Translations under genes and position numbers: made by a program
In this document: piece after piece, positions 45,920 to 55,595 of the stretch
How positions within the stretch are numbered: position 1 is the stretch's first letter
Layout: every line of letters starts with the position of its first letter
Origin: Bacteroidia bacterium
GTDB taxonomy: Bacteria; Bacteroidota; Bacteroidia; UKL13-3
DNA: 64,000 bases
Direction: 5' to 3'
NCBI GenBank assembly: GCA_021740845.1
Contig: JAIOYZ010000007.1
Location: 92,748 to 156,747 of the forward strand
The notes under the pieces: generated by a model
Seen by the model: only the letters and a program-made list of their open reading frames with translations
The model's database searches: none
Told to the model about the DNA's origin: nothing

Positions 45920-46723
45920 TTATAAATAAGTAGCCATTTCTTCTTGAATTTTGCGCGCCTCTGAAGCGGCAAAATCAGCAAAATCATGGCCATTGGATGC
46001 ATAAATTATACTTCTAGAAGCATTTATTAACAGGCCAATATCCTTTATTTTACCATATTTTACAACATCTGACAAACTACCGCCTTGGGCACCAACGCCA
46101 GGAACTAACAAAAAGTGATTTGGCGCATGTTTACGAATAATACTAAACTCTTGAGGTTTTGTTGCACCAACAACAAACATGAGATTTTCTTCTGAACCTA
46201 TTTCACAAGTGTTTTCAAGTACATGCTCAAATAAAAATTTGTCGCCTATTTTTTGTTGCTCATAATCAGCACTACCGGGGTTGGAGGTTAATGCTAGAAC
46301 GATACCCCATTTACCTGGGTATTTAAAAAATGGAGCAATTGAGTCGTTGCCCATGTATGGAGCCAATGTAACTGAATCTGCATTAAGTGTTTCAAAAAAG
46401 GCTTTAGCGTATTGGTGGCTTGTGTTGCCAATATCTCCACGTTTAGCATCGGCAATACTAAGGCAATCTTTTGGAATATAATCGAATGTTTTTTGCATGC
46501 TTTCCCAGCCTTTTGCCCCATCCGCCTCAAAGAATGCCGTATTTATTTTATAGGCCACACAAAGAGGGCTGGTAGCATCAATTATAGCTTTATTGAATGC
46601 AAAAACAGGGTCGGGTTCTGACAATAAATGCTTTGGTATTTTGGTAATATCTGTATCAAGGCCAACACACAGAAAAGATTTCTTATTTGTTATTTCCTCA
46701 ATTAACTTTGAGCGTGAATACAT
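45920..46723 (-). CDS. pyrF: Orotidine 5'-phosphate decarboxylase
   Basis: Final step of UMP synthesis. 267 residues of the longer PyrF type (pyrF type 2): FLCVGLDTDITKIP at the N-terminus, catalytic Lys/Asp array in SIADAKRGDIGNTSHQYA and phosphate-binding LVPGVGAQGGSLSDVV with LINASRSIIYAS. It starts 1 nt after the stop of the upstream outer-membrane-protein gene and is the last gene of that unit. Confidence 0.95.
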   Translation of the reverse strand: MYSRSKLIEEITNKKSFLCVGLDTDITKIPKHLLSEPDPVFAFNKAIIDATSPLCVAYKINTAFFEADGAKGWESMQKTFDYIPKDCLSIADAKRGDIGNTSHQYAKAFFETLNADSVTLAPYMGNDSIAPFFKYPGKWGIVLALTSNPGSADYEQQKIGDKFLFEHVLENTCEIGSEENLMFVVGATKPQEFSIIRKHAPNHFLLVPGVGAQGGSLSDVVKYGKIKDIGLLINASRSIIYASNGHDFADFAASEARKIQEEMATYL

Positions 46724-46724
46724 A

Positions 46725-47405
46725 TTAAAAAATTATATTGATTTCTACGGCAAAGTTATGCAAGGAGCCTTGATTATTTGTAATAAAAGTATTGTCGTTT
46801 CCTGGCCAAGGTTTACCAAGATTTAAGTCCCGTAATCCATATTTGGCAGATGCTTGCATTGCGAAATATTCGAATTGATATTGATATGCAAATAAAGGGG
46901 CCCAATCGTTTAAATCCAATTTTGGTGATTCTCCTGTTGGGTATGACTTTTTTTCTATGTACAAATTAGAATTTAATAAATTTGAATATTGAATTCCAAC
47001 ACCAACTTTATGCTTTTCTTTTGGACCAAAAGCCATCATAAGAATTATGGGAGCGTCTAAATAAAGTAATCTAAACGAACGAATTTCACTTGGGCCAGCA
47101 TTAAAATTTCCACCTTTAAAGGAAATTTGAAACTCTTGTTGTAATGACCATGTTTTATTAAAATTTATCCTACCATACCCACCGCCTAAAAGCCCAATCA
47201 TAGATTTCTTATCACTTAGTTCTGAACCTAAAAGGTAAGTGTTTTGAACACCCATTTTTACGCCCAACCTGGTTTTTTCTTGGTTATTGGGTTTCGTCCA
47301 TGGATTTGGTTCATCCAATGGATCATAACTTGTACTGTCTTCTTGGCCTTTAACCATAAAGGCAAAAACAAAAAACCACGCAAAAAGTAAAAGTCGTTTA
47401 TTCAT
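46725..47405 (-). CDS. Outer-membrane beta-barrel protein (PorT/OMP_b-brl type)
   Basis: 226 residues with signal peptide KRLLLFAWFFVFAFMVKGQ. After a short acidic linker the sequence RLGVKMGVQNTYLLGSELSD starts a small beta-barrel: alternating hydrophobic strands, ending in an aromatic C-terminal residue (FAVEINIIF) as required for BamA recognition. Function unknown. The -7 box TAGTTTTG (47417-47410, minus) is followed by TGCA and then ATG, another predicted leaderless start. pyrF follows 1 nt downstream. Confidence 0.8.
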   Translation of the reverse strand: MNKRLLLFAWFFVFAFMVKGQEDSTSYDPLDEPNPWTKPNNQEKTRLGVKMGVQNTYLLGSELSDKKSMIGLLGGGYGRINFNKTWSLQQEFQISFKGGNFNAGPSEIRSFRLLYLDAPIILMMAFGPKEKHKVGVGIQYSNLLNSNLYIEKKSYPTGESPKLDLNDWAPLFAYQYQFEYFAMQASAKYGLRDLNLGKPWPGNDNTFITNNQGSLHNFAVEINIIF

Positions 47406-47409
47406 TGCA

Positions 47410-47417
47410 CAAAACTA
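47410..47417 (-). promoter_or_regulatory. -7 box of the OMP/pyrF unit (leaderless)
   Basis: TAGTTTTG on the minus strand, 4 nt before ATG 47405; no clear -33 TTG. Confidence 0.5.
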
Positions 47418-47471
47418 TATGAACGAAACGTGAAATAGGCGCGATTATTCCAAAATTTATCTTAAAATTCT

Positions 47472-48275
47472 TTATTTTACTTTATATCGCCATCTACTAA
47501 TGTCGTAGGTAGCAAAGTAACCTAGGGCGCCGCCAGTAATATTTGTTGGAAGGTTGGCAGGAGGAACTTGAAATGGGCCTGGTATATCCGGATTTTGATT
47601 GGAATAAGCAATTAAAAAGTCATTCATATTTTTATCAACCGATCTAAAAATTGCGATGTATTCATCGCCTGAATTAAAACGAGCGAATGGAATTTCAAAT
47701 TGATAAGGTTCGTTAACAGGAGTGAAAGCATTATCGAATAAAATTATGTTTCCATCAAAGGAATCTCTTTGTACAATTGTGTCGAAATAACCATTTACAA
47801 AATAGGTATATTTAGTCTGAGGTCTGTTGTCGAAACCAGCATAAGATACGGAATAACCTGCTTCTAAAAAGCCTTCAGCGTCTTTCCAGGTTTGGTAAAA
47901 ACTATCCACACGAAACATCCTTTCTAATTTTGCACTTGAGGTATAGTCTTTACCATCATAATTAACTAAGAGGTTATAAGTAGAATCAGTTTTTCCAACA
48001 TAACCAGAAAATGGTTTATATAAATTTAAGCTTGGGTCAAACAAAAATGGAACCCCATTTACGCTTACATTGGCAGACTTTATAAAAGGTATTTCTAAAG
48101 TATTGAAGTAATTACTACTTAGGCTTAGTTTCACGTAGGAGCTATCTTTTTCTGTGGTAATTTCTGCCTCTACAACTACAATAGGACTTGCATCAGCAAC
48201 CTGAACATCTATTTTTTCCTTGCATGAAGTTATTGCAAGGGTTAATAGTATTGAAAAATATAAGATTTTTTTCAT
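47472..48275 (-). CDS. DUF4249-type lipoprotein, partner of TonB receptor
   Basis: 267 residues from ATG 48275. Lipoprotein signal ending LTLAITSC, then DVQVADASPIVVVEAEITTE, the usual opening of DUF4249 proteins, followed by a beta-rich domain and an N-terminal receptor-like region (ANVSVNGVPFLFDP). It lies 7 bp downstream of the TonB-dependent receptor gene, an arrangement that recurs for this family and parallels SusC/SusD. Probably surface-exposed and assists ligand capture; ligand unknown. Confidence 0.82.
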   Translation of the reverse strand: MKKILYFSILLTLAITSCKEKIDVQVADASPIVVVEAEITTEKDSSYVKLSLSSNYFNTLEIPFIKSANVSVNGVPFLFDPSLNLYKPFSGYVGKTDSTYNLLVNYDGKDYTSSAKLERMFRVDSFYQTWKDAEGFLEAGYSVSYAGFDNRPQTKYTYFVNGYFDTIVQRDSFDGNIILFDNAFTPVNEPYQFEIPFARFNSGDEYIAIFRSVDKNMNDFLIAYSNQNPDIPGPFQVPPANLPTNITGGALGYFATYDISRWRYKVK

Positions 48276-48282
48276 GACGGAC

Positions 48283-50676
48283 TTAGAATTTAAAGTTATA
48301 AGTAACAGAAGGAACATAGGTAAACAAATACCACTTGTAAACAACAGGAACGTTGTCTAAGGTATCGTAACTGAGTGTATAGGCGTTCTTGCGACCGTAA
48401 ACATTGTATATTGAAAACACCCACTCGCTATCGTTTTTATAGGTTTTTCCGGGTTTCTTTTTTCTACCAAGTGTTAATGAAACATCTGCTCTATGGTAGG
48501 CTGGAAACCTAGCATTGTTGCGAGCGCCGTAATAAATTGATGGCTGTGCTCCTCCAAGAATGGAATATCGCTGGCTTGCTTGTGTAAAGGCTTCACCGGT
48601 TGAATAAATAAAATTGCCAGAAAGGCTCATTCTATTTGTAAATTGGTGATTTACAACAACTGTCAGGTAGTTTGTTTTATCGAATCGAAATGAATACCAT
48701 TGGTTTTTATTAATATAATCGGCTTGCCTTTCACTTTTAGAAAGAGTGTAACCAATCCAACCGGTGGTTTTACCTGTTTGTTTGCGTATGAATAACTCTG
48801 CTCCGTAAGCCCTTCCTTGACCAGCAACCACTTGGGCTTCAATAGCTTCATTAAATTGTATATCTGCTCCATCCCTTAACTCGAGAGTGTTGGACATTTT
48901 TTTATAATAGCCTTCAATTGAAAATTCAATTTTATTGTCCATGAAGTTTCTAAAATAGCCAAGTGCTACCTGATCGGCTTTTTGGGGTTTAATATAATTG
49001 TCGCTAGGAGTCCAAAACTCTTGCCCTGTAGAAGCGGTTATATTTTGAATAAGATGCATGTATTGAAACATTCTATTATAAGATGCTTTTACTGAACTAG
49101 AGGCATCAAGTAAATAAGTAATATTAAGTCTTGGTTCGAACCCAGAATAGGTATTATAAAATTCACCTTTACTGTAATTAGTATATTGGTTACTTGGGTC
49201 AAAGGCGCTTTGTTTAATAAATCCATTTTCTACAAATGTTGGATTTCCATTAACATAGTTGATGCTACGACCCTCCCCAACATTAGAAAAAACAGATACT
49301 CGTGCACCATACTCTGCACTAATTCGCGAATTAAATTTATAGCTATGGGATGCATAAAAGTCTTGTTCCATTGCCTTCTTTTTTGGAAGACTTTGGGCAC
49401 TAACAATTGAGGCCTGTGTTATACCCTTAATTGAACCAGGCATAAAAACATAGGAATTGGCTTTTATTCCAAATTTAAAACTACTTTTTGCAGAAGCAAA
49501 ATAGTTTCCATCAACTTTTAGGTTTAAATCATCAATATAATTTTCTCTAGTAAAGTTAAGATTATCGCTAATATTAATATCAAAATTGTAATTGTATCTG
49601 CTATAAACTAAGCTAGTATTTACAAAAAGTTTATCGCTAAAAACATGGTTCCAACGAAGCGTACCGGTTTTGTTTCCCCAACCAAAGCCAAAAGTTTTAG
49701 CGAAGCCCAAATCATCTCTACCAAAGTAACCAGAAAGGTAAAGTTTATCCTTTTCTCCAAGGGTGTAATTAAGCTTAATATTTAAATCTCCAAAATATGC
49801 GGTAACATCTTTAAGTTCGGAGGATATAGGAAAAAATAAATCAAAATAGCTTCTGCGGCCGGATATTAAGAATGAAGATTTATCTTTAATGATTGGGGCT
49901 TCAACGGTTAACCTTGAAGAAAGCAAACCAATCCCACCAGAAACGCCCAAATGTTTTGCATTTCCATCCTTCATACGAACGTCTAAAACACTTGCTAATC
50001 GGCCACCATATTGTGAGGGAATTCCACCTTTGTAAATTTCAAAATCTTTAACCGCGTCTCCGTTGAAGGTTGAGAAAAAGCCAAGAACATGGGAAGGGTT
50101 ATAAACAACAGCCTCGTCTAAAAGCACCAAATTATGGTCGATATTACCACCACGAACAATAAAATTGGAGCTACCATCGCCAGCTGATTGAATGCCAGGA
50201 AGAAGTTGAATTGCCTTTATAATGTCTACTTCTCCTAAAAGTATGGGAATCTTCTTTACTTGCTTGATGTCAATTTTTATAACGCTCATTTTATTGCTTT
50301 CAACGTTGTCGTTATTGACTTTATCTGTACTAATAACAAGTTCTTTAAGTTCTTTTTTTGACTCCGTTAATTCTAAGTTTAGTTTTATATTTTGGTTCAA
50401 AACTATATTTCTTTTTTGGACACTATAACCAATATAAGATATCTCCAAATCATAAGACCCTTGGGGAAGTGTTAAAGAAAAAAAGCCATAAGCATTTGTG
50501 CTCGCACCTGTTTTTAAAGAAGGTACGGCAACACTAGCACCAATTAGTTCTTCTCCATTTTTTGCGTCTTTTATGTATCCACTAATTGTAAATTGTTTGG
50601 TTTGGGCAAAAGCCGAATTACTTATACTCCAGAGGAGGAAAGTAAATAGTAGGGTTTGAATTTTTGTTTTTTGCAT
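48283..50676 (-). CDS. TonB-dependent outer-membrane receptor with carboxypeptidase-like N-terminal domain
   Basis: 797 residues from ATG 50676 (frame open to 50697). Signal peptide to SNSAFAQ; CarboxypepD_reg-like domain (about 25-105: FTISGYIKDAKNGEELIGAS, YDLEISYIGY); plug domain (about 110-230) with GEVDIIKAIQLLPGIQSAGD and FIVRGGNIDHNLVLLDEA; then a 22-strand barrel ending VTYNFKF. It imports an unknown ligand using TonB/ExbBD energy; no SusD is present, but a DUF4249 lipoprotein follows. Minus-strand TAGTTTTG (50702-50695) is a probable -7 box with an 18-nt leader. Confidence 0.93.
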   Translation of the reverse strand: MQKTKIQTLLFTFLLWSISNSAFAQTKQFTISGYIKDAKNGEELIGASVAVPSLKTGASTNAYGFFSLTLPQGSYDLEISYIGYSVQKRNIVLNQNIKLNLELTESKKELKELVISTDKVNNDNVESNKMSVIKIDIKQVKKIPILLGEVDIIKAIQLLPGIQSAGDGSSNFIVRGGNIDHNLVLLDEAVVYNPSHVLGFFSTFNGDAVKDFEIYKGGIPSQYGGRLASVLDVRMKDGNAKHLGVSGGIGLLSSRLTVEAPIIKDKSSFLISGRRSYFDLFFPISSELKDVTAYFGDLNIKLNYTLGEKDKLYLSGYFGRDDLGFAKTFGFGWGNKTGTLRWNHVFSDKLFVNTSLVYSRYNYNFDINISDNLNFTRENYIDDLNLKVDGNYFASAKSSFKFGIKANSYVFMPGSIKGITQASIVSAQSLPKKKAMEQDFYASHSYKFNSRISAEYGARVSVFSNVGEGRSINYVNGNPTFVENGFIKQSAFDPSNQYTNYSKGEFYNTYSGFEPRLNITYLLDASSSVKASYNRMFQYMHLIQNITASTGQEFWTPSDNYIKPQKADQVALGYFRNFMDNKIEFSIEGYYKKMSNTLELRDGADIQFNEAIEAQVVAGQGRAYGAELFIRKQTGKTTGWIGYTLSKSERQADYINKNQWYSFRFDKTNYLTVVVNHQFTNRMSLSGNFIYSTGEAFTQASQRYSILGGAQPSIYYGARNNARFPAYHRADVSLTLGRKKKPGKTYKNDSEWVFSIYNVYGRKNAYTLSYDTLDNVPVVYKWYLFTYVPSVTYNFKF

Positions 50677-50794
50677 AATGGGAATAAAGCGGGGCAAAAC
50701 TAAATAGCTAAGATTAAGCTAAAAGTAATAATAGATTAAGCAGGAAAAATGTTTGTTGAATAGTTATAAAAAGGCGATAAACGGCAAAATTGAC

Positions 50795-52543
50795 TTAAAT
50801 AGTTTTTTCTTTAAGGGTTAGATTGCTGTTTTTTGAACCGAATGAAAAATAAATAACTAACCCAAAGACCAGCCAGATTCCAAAACCCACCCAATTGCTA
50901 AGGCCCAATTCTGTCATTAAATAAAAATTGCTACATAACCCTAAAACAGGGATTAGGCTGTAGTTTCTAAGGTAGCTAAAAACAGCCATAAAAAACGAAA
51001 GCACTATGAAAGATAAAAGAGGAAGTTGGTCCCAAAATGTTTTGACTTCAATAGAAGTTAAATGTTCTGGTTCCTTGAATACAAGTAGATTTGAGAAAAA
51101 GTATAAAAACGAATCCTGTTTGAAAAAATATAAAGATGAAAAAATTAAGACAAACAATATTCCCACCCAATATTTTCCATTGATATACGGAACTTTGAAA
51201 CCAGTATGGTATTCGTTTTTGTGACTTTCCATTCTAATTACCCCAGCATTAACCAAAACAAAAGCAAACAGAGTTCCAATACTTGAAAGGTCTGTTACCT
51301 CTTTTAAGTTCATAAACAAGGCAGGAATTGCAACTAATAATCCAGTTATAATAGTTGCGAACCAAGGTGTTTTGTATCTAGGATGAATGGCTGAGAATTT
51401 TTTAGGAAGTAGACCATCTCTACTCATGGTCATCCAAATTCTTGGTTGCCCATTCTGAAAAACAAGCAGCACGCTAGCCATAGCAATGACGGCACTTACT
51501 GCAACAATTCCATGCATCCAAGGAAGGTTTACTTTTTCGAAAACAAAAGCTAAAGGATCCCCAACACCAAGTTCGGTATAATTAACCATACCGGTAAGAA
51601 TTATGGCAATTAGGATATATAAAATAGTGCAAATAATTAAAGAGGCGATCATGCTTTTGGGCAGATCTCTTTGAGGGTTTTTGCATTCTTCTGCTGTTGT
51701 AGCCAACGCGTCAAAGCCTATGAAGGCAAAGAAGACTGACGAAATACCTTTTAGAACGCCAGACATTCCATTAGGGGCAAATGGACTCCAATTATCAGGA
51801 TTAACATAAAATGCGCCTACAACAATTACTAAGAACACAACCAATAATTTAATGGCAACCATAATATTAGAAGCGTTTCTGGTTTCCTTTACACCACGAT
51901 ATATTAATGCAGTTATTGCTATTACAATTCCAAGGGCTGGGAGATCTAGGACAACTTTAAATCCACCTAATTGAGGAGCGGACATCCAGGCAGAATATGC
52001 TTCTTGCAAAGAAGAGTTGAGAGTTTGATTAGATTGAAGCAAAAGAGAAGCTTCCTCAAAACCTCTTTTTGCAGACAAGTAATCCATGCATAAATATTCT
52101 GGAATATGCCAACCAAGGCCAGCCATTAAGCCAGTAAAATAATCGCTCCAACTTATGGCTACTACTATGTTTCCAATTGCATATTCAACAATTAAAGCCC
52201 AACCAATTATCCAGGCGATAATTTCGCCGAAAGCAGCATAGGCGTAGGTGTATGCACTACCACTAATTGGAATAAAAGAAGCAAATTCTGCGTAACATAG
52301 AGCGGAGAAGCCACATGCAATTGCAGTAAAAATGAAAAGTGTTACAACGGCAGGTCCACCATTAAAGCTAGCATTGCCAATGGTACTAAAAATACCGGCA
52401 CCAATTATTGCAGCAATTCCCATTGCTGTTAAATCTCTAAACCCAAGTGTTTTTTGTAGATGAAGGCCTGTTTTTTCCGAAATGTTGTGATCGGAAAGGA
52501 TATTAGCAATGGATTTCCTACGGAAAAATTCGTTTAGTTTCAA
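50795..52543 (-). CDS. Amino-acid permease (APC superfamily, cationic amino-acid transporter type)
   Basis: 582 residues with about 14 membrane helices. Start is TTG (52541-52543); the N-terminus KLNEFFRRKSIANIL matches relatives. LGFRDLTAMGIAAIIGAGIF is the helix 1 substrate motif with unwound GAG, then GSAYTYAYAAFGEIIAWIIG in helix 3 and GFDALATTAEECKNPQRDLP in helix 6-7. This is the CAT-type branch of APC transporters. Substrate not determined. The terminator hairpin of gmhA lies just upstream. Confidence 0.9.
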   Translation of the reverse strand: MKLNEFFRRKSIANILSDHNISEKTGLHLQKTLGFRDLTAMGIAAIIGAGIFSTIGNASFNGGPAVVTLFIFTAIACGFSALCYAEFASFIPISGSAYTYAYAAFGEIIAWIIGWALIVEYAIGNIVVAISWSDYFTGLMAGLGWHIPEYLCMDYLSAKRGFEEASLLLQSNQTLNSSLQEAYSAWMSAPQLGGFKVVLDLPALGIVIAITALIYRGVKETRNASNIMVAIKLLVVFLVIVVGAFYVNPDNWSPFAPNGMSGVLKGISSVFFAFIGFDALATTAEECKNPQRDLPKSMIASLIICTILYILIAIILTGMVNYTELGVGDPLAFVFEKVNLPWMHGIVAVSAVIAMASVLLVFQNGQPRIWMTMSRDGLLPKKFSAIHPRYKTPWFATIITGLLVAIPALFMNLKEVTDLSSIGTLFAFVLVNAGVIRMESHKNEYHTGFKVPYINGKYWVGILFVLIFSSLYFFKQDSFLYFFSNLLVFKEPEHLTSIEVKTFWDQLPLLSFIVLSFFMAVFSYLRNYSLIPVLGLCSNFYLMTELGLSNWVGFGIWLVFGLVIYFSFGSKNSNLTLKEKTI

Positions 52544-52588
52544 TGAAAGTGTATTTACTCAAACGTAAGGATTGGATGGGATAAAAAC

Positions 52589-52625
52589 AAATTAGGTTCA
52601 AACCAGAGAGATTTGAACCTAATTT
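52589..52625 (-). terminator. Terminator built from two facing GGTTTGAACC-type words
   Basis: Perfect 14-bp stem: AAATTAGGTTCAAA (52589-52602), 9-nt loop, TTTGAACCTAATTT (52612-52625). Read on the minus strand the stem is followed by a T-rich stretch (TTTGTTTTTA), so it terminates gmhA. The arms contain the repeated word GGTTTGAACC (one exact copy, one 8-nt half-copy). Confidence 0.8.
52595..52604 (-). repeat. GGTTTGAACC copy 10
   Basis: Exact 10-mer forming the left arm of the gmhA terminator hairpin. Confidence 0.8.
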
Positions 52626-52649
52626 TATGAATTAAGAAGCTAATTAAAT

Positions 52650-53222
52650 TTAAAACATATTGCGTTCAATATAATCTATTAGAGAGTGAATGCATTTGAT
52701 GTGAATTTCTTGGGCGCGATCGGCGTAATTGCTATGGGGAGCGCGAATTTCGACATCGCAATTTCCTGCCATTTTTCCGCCGTCTTTACCTGTAAGGCCA
52801 ACTATTTTTATGCCCTTCTTTTTTGCTACTTCCATAGCGTTTAATACATTTTTGCTATTTCCGCTCGTAGAAATGCCAAGTAGAACATCGCCTTCGCGAC
52901 CAACGGCTTCAAGGTAGCGACTAAATACAAAATCATAACCATAATCATTGCCTACGCAAGCCATGTGGCTAACATCGCTCATTGAAATTGCACCAATGGC
53001 CGGTCTATCGTTGCGATATTTACCAGTTAATTCTTCTGCAAAATGCATTGCATCGCACATGCTACCGCCATTACCACAACTAAGGATTTTGCCCCCAGCT
53101 TTGATGGATTCTACCATAATTTTTCCAGCAGCTTCAATATTTTCAAAGTTATTATCGTCTGCTAAAAAGCGGGATAAAACATCGTGAGCTTCGGTGAAAT
53201 GATCTTTTATAGAGTTGTTCAT
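52650..53222 (-). CDS. gmhA: Sedoheptulose-7-phosphate isomerase
   Basis: 190 residues, SIS-domain isomerase. Motifs [20 protein letters not shown] and [15 protein letters not shown] are the phosphate-binding loops; [15 protein letters not shown] closes the active site with a His. It converts sedoheptulose 7-phosphate to D-glycero-manno-heptose 7-phosphate for LPS core or S-layer glycans. It starts 12 bp after dsbD ends on the same strand, so the two may be cotranscribed. Confidence 0.94.
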   Translation of the reverse strand: MNNSIKDHFTEAHDVLSRFLADDNNFENIEAAGKIMVESIKAGGKILSCGNGGSMCDAMHFAEELTGKYRNDRPAIGAISMSDVSHMACVGNDYGYDFVFSRYLEAVGREGDVLLGISTSGNSKNVLNAMEVAKKKGIKIVGLTGKDGGKMAGNCDVEIRAPHSNYADRAQEIHIKCIHSLIDYIERNMF

Positions 53223-53234
53223 GGTATTAGTTTT

Positions 53235-55322
53235 TTAGTTTCCAGAGAATTGTTTTTTGCCTGCTTCTAGGAAGTTTACAAAATTTTCTACTTTTAAATC
53301 GTATGCTTTAGGTTCGGCAAGAACCCTTTCGTTTCCATCTATTAATACGTAATAAGGTTGGGCATTAGCTTTGTATTTGCTGATTTGTAAATCTGCATTT
53401 TGTTTGCCAATGGTTTTCTTTTCGCGGTTATCGTAGGAACTGGTGTACCATTCGTTTTCTGGTAATTCTGTTTTATCGTCAACATATAAAGCTAAAACCA
53501 CATAATCATTGCTAAGGCGTTTCAAAACTTCTGGGTCGCTCCAAACATTAGCCTCCATTTCACGACAATTTACACAACCGTGGCCTGTAAAATCAATAAA
53601 GATGGGCTTGTTAACTTTTTTGGAATAAGCCAATGCTTGTTTATAATCAAAAAATCCATTTAGCTCATGAGGCAAATGAAACAAGCTTTTGAAACGAATT
53701 TCACCGAGGTCGTTTTTCTTTTCTGAATCGTTTTGGTTCAAACCGCCCTTAGATTTGCTTAGGTCAAAGTCTAATGTTTCTTTAGGAGGAAGATAACCAG
53801 AAAGTGCTTTTAATGGAGCGCCAAATAAACCAGGCAATAAATAAAGTACAAATGTAAATGTGATAATGGCCATAACTAATCTTGGAACGCTCACATATGG
53901 CAAATCGCTATCGTGGCTAAATTTAAGTTTACCCAATAGATATAATCCCAAAAGGAAGAAAACAACAATCCAAATTGAGATATAGACTTCTCTATCTAAT
54001 AAACCCCAATGGTAAGTTTGATCTGGAATTGAAAGGAATTTGAAGGCAAAAGCAAGTTCAAGAAAACCTAAAACAACTTTAACAGAATTAAGCCAACCGC
54101 CAGATTTAGGCAGATTTTGAATCCAAGAAGGAAAAATAGCAAAAAGGGTAAAAGGTGCGGCAAGTCCGGCACCAAAAGCGGCCATACCAAGAAGAGGCTT
54201 AACAAAGTTACCACCAACAGCTTCAATTAATAAAGAACCGACTATAGGGCCAGTGCAACTAAAAGAAACCAACACAAGGGTGAAGGCCATAAAGAAAACC
54301 CCCATAAAAGACCCCATACTACTTTTGGAGTCAACAGAATTAACAAATTGATGCGGGAGAGTGATTTCGAACATTCCTAAAAACGAAGCCGCAAAAAAGA
54401 TAAAAATTATAAAGAATAGTATGTTTGGAAGCCAGTGTGTACTTAGCCAATTTCCAAAATCTGCACCTAGGCCAAAGAAAGCGAAAACAAGACCAAGGGA
54501 AGCATAAATTCCAATAATACTTAATCCAAAACCAAAAGCTCTTTTTAAGGCCAGGGCTCTCGTTTCACTTCTTTTGGTAAAGAATGTTACTGTCATTGGC
54601 AGCATTGGAAAAACACAAGGAGTAACAACGGCAATAAGTCCACCGAAGAAAGCGAATAATAAGAAGCCAACAAGAGATGTTTGGTTGCCACCAGAAACGC
54701 CTGAAGCACTTAAATTTTCTGGTTTTATGATGGCAACTTTTGCTGTATCTGTTTTTAGCGTTTCCTTTTTTATAGTGTCGTTGGTTACTGGTAATATGGT
54801 TGCAGGGGTTTCTTTTTGAACCAATTCTTTATTATCACCAGCAGTTACTTTAATGTTTTTGAAGATTAAATCATCTTCAAAGAGCACGCACATCCCTGTT
54901 ACTGTTGAACACTCTTGAAATTCGATTGAAACTTTTATTTGGGGGTTTTGGCGGAGGATTTTGACTTTTTGGCGAAACTCTGCTTTTCCCTCAAAGGTTG
55001 AAACTTCGCCACCAAAAACCTCATCAAAATGTTTGTGGTTTCCAACGGGTTTAACCTTACCAATAAGTTGGTAACTCGGGTCTTTTTTAAAATCGAAAAA
55101 GGCAACAGTTGGGCCAACATCTTCGCTAAAGTCGTTGGCATACATGTACCAATCTTTTTGAATTTTGCTTATGAAAATCAGCTCTAATTCATCTCCAACG
55201 GCCACTTCAGATTTACTTGTTTTGAGTTCCCAAACGGGTTTTTGTTGCAATTGGGCCCAAACAAAATAAGGCTGTAAGCCAAGCAGAATAATTAGAAAAA
55301 GTGAATTGCGTATACCTAACAT
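53235..55322 (-). CDS. Thiol:disulfide interchange protein DsbD-like
   Basis: 695 residues. Signal peptide, periplasmic alpha domain (about 25-165; Cys pair in FQECSTVTGMCVLFE), a linker, eight membrane helices with the beta-domain cysteines (VVTPCVFPMLPMT and SFSCTGPIVGSLL), and a C-terminal thioredoxin-like gamma domain with CxxC in GHGCVNCREMEANVW. It transfers reducing power from cytoplasmic thioredoxin to periplasmic thiol proteins. All three redox Cys pairs are present; the alpha-domain pair is separated by seven residues, which is unusual in spacing. Confidence 0.93.
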   Translation of the reverse strand: MLGIRNSLFLIILLGLQPYFVWAQLQQKPVWELKTSKSEVAVGDELELIFISKIQKDWYMYANDFSEDVGPTVAFFDFKKDPSYQLIGKVKPVGNHKHFDEVFGGEVSTFEGKAEFRQKVKILRQNPQIKVSIEFQECSTVTGMCVLFEDDLIFKNIKVTAGDNKELVQKETPATILPVTNDTIKKETLKTDTAKVAIIKPENLSASGVSGGNQTSLVGFLLFAFFGGLIAVVTPCVFPMLPMTVTFFTKRSETRALALKRAFGFGLSIIGIYASLGLVFAFFGLGADFGNWLSTHWLPNILFFIIFIFFAASFLGMFEITLPHQFVNSVDSKSSMGSFMGVFFMAFTLVLVSFSCTGPIVGSLLIEAVGGNFVKPLLGMAAFGAGLAAPFTLFAIFPSWIQNLPKSGGWLNSVKVVLGFLELAFAFKFLSIPDQTYHWGLLDREVYISIWIVVFFLLGLYLLGKLKFSHDSDLPYVSVPRLVMAIITFTFVLYLLPGLFGAPLKALSGYLPPKETLDFDLSKSKGGLNQNDSEKKNDLGEIRFKSLFHLPHELNGFFDYKQALAYSKKVNKPIFIDFTGHGCVNCREMEANVWSDPEVLKRLSNDYVVLALYVDDKTELPENEWYTSSYDNREKKTIGKQNADLQISKYKANAQPYYVLIDGNERVLAEPKAYDLKVENFVNFLEAGKKQFSGN
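53735..53744 (-). repeat. GGTTTGAACC copy 11
   Basis: Exact 10-mer within dsbD (codes GLNQ). Confidence 0.8.
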
Positions 55323-55465
55323 AAAATTTTTTGATTGAGGGATTAACGAACAAAACTGTTTAAATAACCTTAAAAAAAACCTAAAACTAAGAAGGCAAAT
55401 TTAGGGTTTGGAGTGGATAATACAAGAGGACAATTTTACCCGATGCATGTATTTTTTTTGCCACA

Positions 55466-55483
55466 ATGCTATTAAAATAGCAT
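55466..55483. repeat. 8-bp inverted repeat
   Basis: ATGCTATT AA AATAGCAT, perfect dyad in the 273-bp divergent gap between dsbD and the response regulator; possible operator, no further support. Confidence 0.4.
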
Positions 55484-55560
55484 AAAAGGTAACACAAATA
55501 GAAATTTGAAGGACGAACGCAAATATCCTGAAAATTTTCATGTTTTAAGTAGAAATACGT

Positions 55561-55591
55561 TTGGCAATAATTGAGGTAACCTATAGTTTTG
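55561..55591 (+). promoter_or_regulatory. Promoter of response regulator (leaderless)
   Basis: TTG (55561-55563), 20 bp, TAGTTTTG (55584-55591), then GAAA and ATG 55596. Confidence 0.6.
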
Positions 55592-55595
55592 GAAA

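Noticed and set aside
49130..49145. tRNA T-arm-like GGTTCGAACCC
   Set aside because: Codes the FEPRLN segment of the TonB receptor; no cloverleaf.
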